In this document: piece after piece, positions 58,401-64,000 of the stretch
How positions within the stretch are numbered: position 1 is the first letter of the stretch
Layout: each line of letters opens with the position of its first letter
Notes under the pieces: generated by a model
Databases searched by the model: none
The model's input: the letters and a program-made list of their open reading frames with translations, nothing else
What the model was told of the DNA's origin: nothing
Assembly (NCBI GenBank): GCA_009192285.1
Contig: WBVU01000008.1
Coordinates: 1,436,370-1,500,369, forward strand
Length of the DNA stretch: 64,000 bases
Origin: Morchella semilibera
Taxonomy: Eukaryota; Ascomycota; Pezizomycetes; Pezizales; Morchellaceae
Direction of reading: 5' to 3'
Translations under genes and position numbers: made by a program

Positions 58401-61284
58401 CAGAAATCTAGACGTAGTGCAATGAACATTTATAACAAGACTCCAACTTGACCGAATGTCATTCCGCTCGGAACCAGCATAAAGTTATTATTTCTGTTAT
58501 TTTGTTTTCAAAGGAACAAAACCTAGACCTATAGTGAAAATTATGGTGCATATATAATATAATTAATCCACAATAATCACAGCGGATATACGGACAGTCC
58601 TCACTTCGCCAACACGATCCAGGTTCGTACTGGGGGAGTCCCAAAATTCCCAGATACTACACGGGTGCTACGCGGCCTCGCGATCGCTCCATGACCCAAT
58701 ATATAAGCTACATACAAATAATGGATCCAGAGTCGGGGGAATTGGCTCATAGCGCCTTTTGTGTGCTAACCCTCCCGGATAGTAGATTCTTTCTTTGAAA
58801 TCTACTATGGGGCTCTACGAGTCAAGTACGCTTAGAATACAAATGCTGGGTGGCTGACCATCTCATTCTATCCCTGTACCACAGTTGTGCTTGGGTCGTT
58901 TAGATGTGGATCTCTCGCCAAGACTGGCGCTAAGGTGGCGCAGGCTGGTTGCGATCGCGTTATTTATTTACATTGGACAATAACTTTCCCGCGCGGAGAT
59001 GCCGAGCATCCTCTTTCACATACAACTCACCGGTCCTTTCGGTTCCCTACAATATCGCACATGTGGTGGGATTTAAATGAGACTGGCAATGAACTTGCCA
59101 ATTGGGTGGTTCATTAATTCTGATTTATAGTATTGGCTTTCGTTCTCTACGTTGATCTCGACTAATTGGTCACTGGGTGACCGATTGAGTATTGTGCCTC
59201 TGTGGTTTGTCCTCTCGCGAGCCGAAGCGAGTGAGCGAGTGATGTTGCTGATCCTCCTTCTGAGGCTCCAGGGATGCCAAAGGCCTAGTTTGCCGAATCA
59301 ACCTCGGGTTCATGCACCGCTCGAATCAAATCAGTATTGGCCTAAGAGATAATTCAAACGATGTAGAAATGTTATCCGATAATCTTATCAGATTATGCTG
59401 AGGCAGCAGCCAAGGCGCCAAGAAACCAACCCACCAACCACTCAACGTCTTCCCATCGCCCTCACGAGCAGTTTGTCGTTCTCTCAAAGCTCCTTCTTCG
59501 CGACCATTCTCTCTGATCCATCACCTATACTAACAATAACACACACCTGTCGACTCTAGGCCCGGCCACACATATCTCGCCGTTCTCCCCACCCACCCCC
59601 CCGCCTCACCCCCACATCCATCCCCACCGCCGTCGCCGCCTCGAACCCCCCCCCCCCCACAGGAGCACACAACCCCGCTACACCGCCGATAACATGTTAT
59701 CACAACCCGGCGCCCATCCCATCTCTACGCCGATCTAACTCTGCGGCGCCTCCTCCCTTCTCGCGTATCTCAGGCGATGCGGGGACCCCTGTCGGCACAT
59801 TCCTCTGCGCTTCGTCAGTGCTCCCACAGCGCCCGCACAGGCATGAAGCAGCGTATCGCGGCGCTCTACATTTTGGTTTGTCCCCTTGTTCCCCCCGCTT
59901 ATCTTTCTAAGCTATCTACCCCTCGACGAGATTACGACGTACTCTTAGCGCCTACACCGGTCGCGGCGAATGACTACAGCGGACACCGTGAGCTATTACC
60001 TGTTCACGCCCTGCCCATAGCTGGCGTGATGGGTTTTCTGATGCGGGTTGGCAAGTGAGGGGAGGAGGTTTTGCCTCATTCCTATACCCCCCTCCCCCCT
60101 CCCCCCTCCCAATCTCCTCTGTCCTTCTTCTCATCTTTTCTTACGCGTACACTACTGGCTCGGCGGCGCGGCACAGGGGAGCAGGGGGCCGTCATCATTC
60201 CCGTTCCCCCCACTTTGCCCCCATTTTACGCCAGCTGTAAGCGAGGGGGTTTGTTTGGTGCCGGAGGTCTACTTTGTGTATATAGTTTCAGTCCATAGCT
60301 TGCTTTAGAGGCTCCGGAAATGGTAGTACTCTTCTTACTGTGCATTGTCCATTACATGCCGGTCCCACTAGCCAGTTGTTATCAAGTAGACACGACTGTC
60401 TAGATAGATATATAACGAAATAAGCGGGCCACGTTACCAACATCTGCGATTTTGTGGGTTGTCAAAATTACCCGGACGCCTGATGCAAGGCGCGCCTCCC
60501 GCAAAAAAATAAACAAAACTTTACTACAAGATCGTCGAGCTGAATACAGGTATTAACTAGCCTGGCGAGTATTTTTTAACTTCTCGCAGAGGTTTAGGGC
60601 TGTTTGTGGCTTATTTTAGGGCTGTTAATCTGTAGCATCCTAGCCGTTGCGTCAGGATAATTTTGACAAACCACATGCACAATAAAACAAGTGTTTGGGT
60701 GGGAATCATAATTTTGTTGTCATAATCTTAAAATGTGAGGTTATAGTAAGTAGTCTTGCCAGCGTTGTCGTAAACATTATCGTATCCGCATGAATAACAT
60801 TACCACAAAGTCTTGGTGCACGAATATATCAAAGGTAAGCCCGCCTTCCCCGCCCCCGCGGCCTTCTTGAGCATACCGCTCTATCTACGAAACTCGAGGA
60901 AATGGATTGAATTCCGCTAAAATCACGCCGAGGCCAACGTATCAAAACAAGTCTCTTGATCTGTATAGTCTCTGACTCGCCCAGCCAACAACTACCGGAG
61001 TAAAAAAAGTGTGGCAGGAAACATGAGAGTAACATTCTGGGTAATAAGAAATCAGACAATGATCACTTTAAGAAAACATGATAGCTAACATTCTGGGTAA
61101 TAATAAACAGGACAATGATCGCTTCAAGAAAACGTAGAATTCCCCCGTCTCCAGTAACCTGTTCCCACTTCTGCAGGTACGCCCTGGCATTCGTTCCATA
61201 AAATCCTCTCTTCTAACACCCCTACTTCTGATCCACCGGACAGTACCCTATGCATTGATTTGCAGGCTCATTGGTACCGATTGT
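55432..61284. other. Gene-poor stretch between the CACTA element and the ankyrin gene
   Basis: No gene could be supported. A telobox lies at 55880-55893, ACATTTAC/GTAAATGT octamers recur at about 55490-55550 and 55900-55925, and a 13-C run lies at 59646-59658 in a C-rich stretch (59430-59700). A 93-codon frame at 59777-60058 is followed by a donor-like GTGAGG but resembles no family. The GC-rich frame at 57172-57564 (minus) is also unrecognised. A 56-nt tandem duplication is listed separately. Confidence 0.5.
61031..61136. repeat. 56-nt tandem duplication 3' of the ankyrin gene
   Basis: Copies at 61031-61086 and 61087-61136 both read AACATTCTGGGTAATAA, then a CAGACAATGATC-like core and AAGAAAAC, with several base differences. 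They lie about 150 nt downstream of the ankyrin gene's stop codon and may belong to its 3' UTR. Confidence 0.75.
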
Positions 61285-64000
61285 TTACGTATCTAATTCC
61301 GAACCGGATTTAGCGCCTCTGGCTAATAGAATATCGCGTAGTGCCCGGGCAGATTCGCTGTCTTGAGTGCTGGATTGAGGTGAAACCAATGAGTCTGGTT
61401 CTTGGCCATCTCCATGGACCTCGTTGACCAGATCTAGGGCGGTCCTACGGTGCTTATCGGTTATGTTGATATCTGCCCCTCGATCCAGCAACATGTTGAC
61501 CATCGCATGATCTATTCTCTTTGCAGCTATGTGTAAGGCCGCTTGACTATCCCCGTTCAAGATGTTGATATCCAAACCTCGTTCCAGGAGCATGTCAACC
61601 ATCGCATGATGATCATCTTGATCGAGCGCCACATGCATGGCAGTGTTAAGTTGTCTGCTGGACATGTTGGGATCTGCGCCCCGGTCCAAAAGCATCTGGA
61701 GGATGGCACGATCATTGCTTTCAATAGCACAGTGGAGAGGTAGGCACTTATCGCGTTGGTTGATATCCGCACCTCGATCCAAGAGACACTCGACCATTTG
61801 TTGATTCTTAGCCTCCACCGCTAAATACAACGCTGTTCTGTCCGATATGTCGGCTTTGTTGATATCCACGCCTCGATCCAAGAGACACTCGACCATTTGT
61901 TGATTCCTAGCCTCCACCGCTATAAACAAGGCTGTTCTGCCAGATATGTCCGCTTTGTTGATATCCGCACCTCGATCTAAGAGAGACTCGACCATTTCTT
62001 GATTCTTGGCACCCACCGCTATAAACAAGGCTGTTCTGCCCAATTTGCCGGCTTTGTTGATATCCGCACCTCGATCCAACAGGTACCCGATCATTTGTTC
62101 ATCCTTGGCCCCTATAGCTATACACAAGGTTGTTATCCCGGATGTGGCGGCTTTGTTGATATCCGCACCTCGATCCAAGAGACACTCGACCATTTGTTGA
62201 TTCTTAGCCTCCGCCGCTGTAAGCAAGGCTGTTCTGCCCGATATGTCCGCTTTGTTGATATCCGCACCTCGATCCAAGAGACACTCGACCATTTGTTGAT
62301 TCTTAGCCTCCACCGCTAAATACAACGCTGTTCTGTCCGATATTTCGGCTTTGTTGATATCCGCACCTCGATCCAAGAGACACTCGACCATTTGTTGATT
62401 CTTAGCCTCCACCGCTATAAACAATGCTGTTCTGCCCGATATGTCCGCTTTGTTGATATCCGCACCTCGATCTAAGAGAGACTCGACCATTTCTTGATTC
62501 TTGGCACCCACCGCTATAAACAAGGCTGTTCTGCCCAATCTGCCGGCTTTGTTGATATCCGTACCTCGATCCAACAGGTACCCGATCATTTGTTCATCCT
62601 TGGCCCCTATCGCTATACACAAGGCTGTTATGCCGGATGTGGCGGCTTTGTTGATATCCGCACCTCGATCCAAGAGATACTCAACCATTTGCTGATCCTT
62701 GGCCTCCACCGCTGTAGACAAGACTGTTCTATCCCCTTTGTTGATATCCGCGCCTCGAGTCAAGAGACACTTGATCATTTCTTGATCCTTGGCACCCACC
62801 GCTATAAACAAGGCTGTTCTACCTGATTCCTCGGCTTTGTTGATATCCGCACCTCGATCCAAGAGACACTCGACCATTTGTTGATTCCTGACCCCCACCG
62901 CTATATTCAAGACTGTTCTACCCGATGTGTCGGCTTTGTTGACATCCGCGCCTTGGTCTAGGAGAAGCCCGACTAGTTTTCGATCGTTTGCCTTCACAGA
63001 ATGATGTAGAGCGGATGTGGCGGCTCCACGGGATATATTGATATGTGCACCTCGGTCCAAGAGCAACCCGATCATTCCGTTATTCTTTGCCTCTAGCGCA
63101 ATACACAGGGCCGTTTGACCCAATCCGGAGACCCTGTTACCATATGCACCTCGATCCAGGAGACACTTGACCATTTGTTGATTCTCGCCCCCCGCGGCTA
63201 TATGCAAGGCTGTTAGACCTAATGTGTCGGCTTTGTTGATATGCGCACCTCGATCCAAGAGATACTCGACCATCTTTTGATTATTGGCCCTCACCGCTGT
63301 AGACAAGGCTGTTCCACCCGATGTGTCGGCTTTGTTGATATCCGCACCTAGATACAAGAGATACTCAACCATTTGCTGATCCTTGGCCTCCACCGCTGTA
63401 GACAAGGCTGTTCTACCCGCTTTGTTGATATCCGCGCCTCGATCCAAGAGATACTCGACCATTTGTTGATTCTTGGCCCTCACCGCTGTATACAAGGCTG
63501 TTCTACCTAATGTGTCGGCTTTGTTGATATCCGCACCTCGAGCCAAAAGATACTCCACCATTTGTTGATCCCCGCCCTCCACCGCTATAAACAGGGCCGT
63601 TTTACCTAATGTGTTGGCTATGTTGATATCCGCGCCTCGATCTAAGAGGATAGCGACCATTCTTCTATTCCTTGCCCCCACCGCCACATGCAAGGGGGCC
63701 CCATCCAGCGCGTTGGCTCTGTTGATATCCGCACCTCGATCCACTGCCACATACAAGGCGGCTGTACCCTGTTCTTTGTCTTTGTTTATATCTCGACCTC
63801 GATCTAAGAGAAACTCGACCATTTCTTGATCATTGACCCTCACCATAAGATTCAGAGGCGATATGCCATCTTTGTCGGGTATTTGGATATCTGCACCTCG
63901 GAATAAGAGCAACTTGACCATTTCTTTATACCTGGTATGCACCACAGTATATAGGGCCGTTGCACCCCGGCTGTCGGGTTTGTTAATATTGGCACCTCGA
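61285..64000 (-). CDS. Ankyrin-repeat protein, N-terminus beyond right edge
   Basis: One uninterrupted frame from the right window edge to the stop at 61285-61287, over 900 residues of ankyrin repeats (about 26 units of 33 aa; consensus GADINKADTSGRTALFIAV then AKNQQMVEYLLDR) and a C-terminal tail with GDGQEPDSLVSPQSS and LLARGAKSG. Sequence upstream of 63945 also encodes ankyrin text (RGANINKPDSRGATALYTVV), so the Met there is internal. One unit near 63730-63760 lacks about half a repeat. By analogy with the two other genes here it may be the C-terminus of a NACHT-ankyrin receptor, but no NACHT is visible in the window, so a plain ankyrin protein is equally possible. Confidence 0.9.
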   Translation of the reverse strand, partial: RGANINKPDSRGATALYTVVHTRYKEMVKLLLFRGADIQIPDKDGISPLNLMVRVNDQEMVEFLLDRGRDINKDKEQGTAALYVAVDRGADINRANALDGAPLHVAVGARNRRMVAILLDRGADINIANTLGKTALFIAVEGGDQQMVEYLLARGADINKADTLGRTALYTAVRAKNQQMVEYLLDRGADINKAGRTALSTAVEAKDQQMVEYLLYLGADINKADTSGGTALSTAVRANNQKMVEYLLDRGAHINKADTLGLTALHIAAGGENQQMVKCLLDRGAYGNRVSGLGQTALCIALEAKNNGMIGLLLDRGAHINISRGAATSALHHSVKANDRKLVGLLLDQGADVNKADTSGRTVLNIAVGVRNQQMVECLLDRGADINKAEESGRTALFIAVGAKDQEMIKCLLTRGADINKGDRTVLSTAVEAKDQQMVEYLLDRGADINKAATSGITALCIAIGAKDEQMIGYLLDRGTDINKAGRLGRTALFIAVGAKNQEMVESLLDRGADINKADISGRTALFIAVEAKNQQMVECLLDRGADINKAEISDRTALYLAVEAKNQQMVECLLDRGADINKADISGRTALLTAAEAKNQQMVECLLDRGADINKAATSGITTLCIAIGAKDEQMIGYLLDRGADINKAGKLGRTALFIAVGAKNQEMVESLLDRGADINKADISGRTALFIAVEARNQQMVECLLDRGVDINKADISDRTALYLAVEAKNQQMVECLLDRGADINQRDKCLPLHCAIESNDRAILQMLLDRGADPNMSSRQLNTAMHVALDQDDHHAMVDMLLERGLDINILNGDSQAALHIAAKRIDHAMVNMLLDRGADINITDKHRRTALDLVNEVHGDGQEPDSLVSPQSSTQDSESARALRDILLARGAKSGSELDT
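61770..62750 (-). repeat. 495-nt higher-order ankyrin repeat, two copies
   Basis: A block of five ankyrin units (165 aa) containing KDEQMIGYLLDRG, KNQEMVESLLDRG and SDRTALYLAVEAKNQQMVEC is present twice with an offset of 495 nt and near-identical nucleotides, indicating a recent internal duplication. Confidence 0.85.

Noticed and set aside
61999-62826. Two plus-strand open frames with matching sequence
   Set aside because: Antisense shadows of the duplicated ankyrin block; they only confirm the 495-nt repeat.
1-64000. CRISPR arrays, bacterial operons or rRNA genes
   Set aside because: Regular repeats in the window are ankyrin codons or transposon subterminal sites; nothing bacterial is present.

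Overview
The window looks like a gene-poor, repeat-rich stretch of a filamentous ascomycete (Pezizomycotina) genome. The evidence is short introns (mostly 49-77 nt, a few of 96-136 nt) with GT..AG ends and CTAAC/CTAAT-type branch sites, STAND immune-receptor genes of the NACHT-ankyrin type, a giant DUF6606-DUF3638-DUF3645 protein, a fungal multipass membrane protein family, and scattered TTAGGG-type motifs. The low gene density suggests a repeat-inflated genome such as those of Pezizomycetes, but the species cannot be fixed from sequence alone.

Layout. At 1-4419 (minus) is a NACHT-ankyrin receptor (NLR A) that runs off the left edge. At 12040-18612 (minus) is its complete paralogue NLR B, for which I could reconstruct 10 exons that join in frame into 1,993 aa. 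Six internal exons have identical lengths in A and B, including a 25-nt microexon that carries the Walker A loop. Both proteins start with a predicted N-myristoylation signal plus a basic patch. At 19609-21075 (plus) is a 489-codon frame of a fungal membrane protein interrupted only by three in-frame TAG codons. At 30645-40329 (minus) is a complete six-exon, 3,117-aa DUF6606/DUF3638/DUF3645 ATPase-like gene. A complete CACTA-type DNA transposon fills 46071-55431, with terminal inverted repeats, a 3-bp AGG target duplication, dense palindromic subterminal repeats, a frame-damaged tnp2-type transposase (minus) and a divergent, apparently intact 816-aa AT-hook protein gene (plus). From 61285 to the right edge (minus) is the C-terminal part of a third ankyrin-repeat protein.

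Between these lie long stretches (4.4-12.0, 21.1-30.6, 40.3-46.1 and 55.4-61.3 kb) with no convincing genes. They hold small palindromic elements, a 650-bp inverted-repeat pair, a purine tract, poly-G/C runs, the 3' end of a hAT transposase and a decayed hypothetical gene. The NLRs and the ankyrin gene carry near-identical higher-order repeats (297 nt in NLR B, 495 nt in the right-edge gene), which fits recent expansion or concerted evolution of the recognition surface. Exon structures were derived by eye from splice signals, frame and family alignment remembered from known proteins; none was tested with transcripts.
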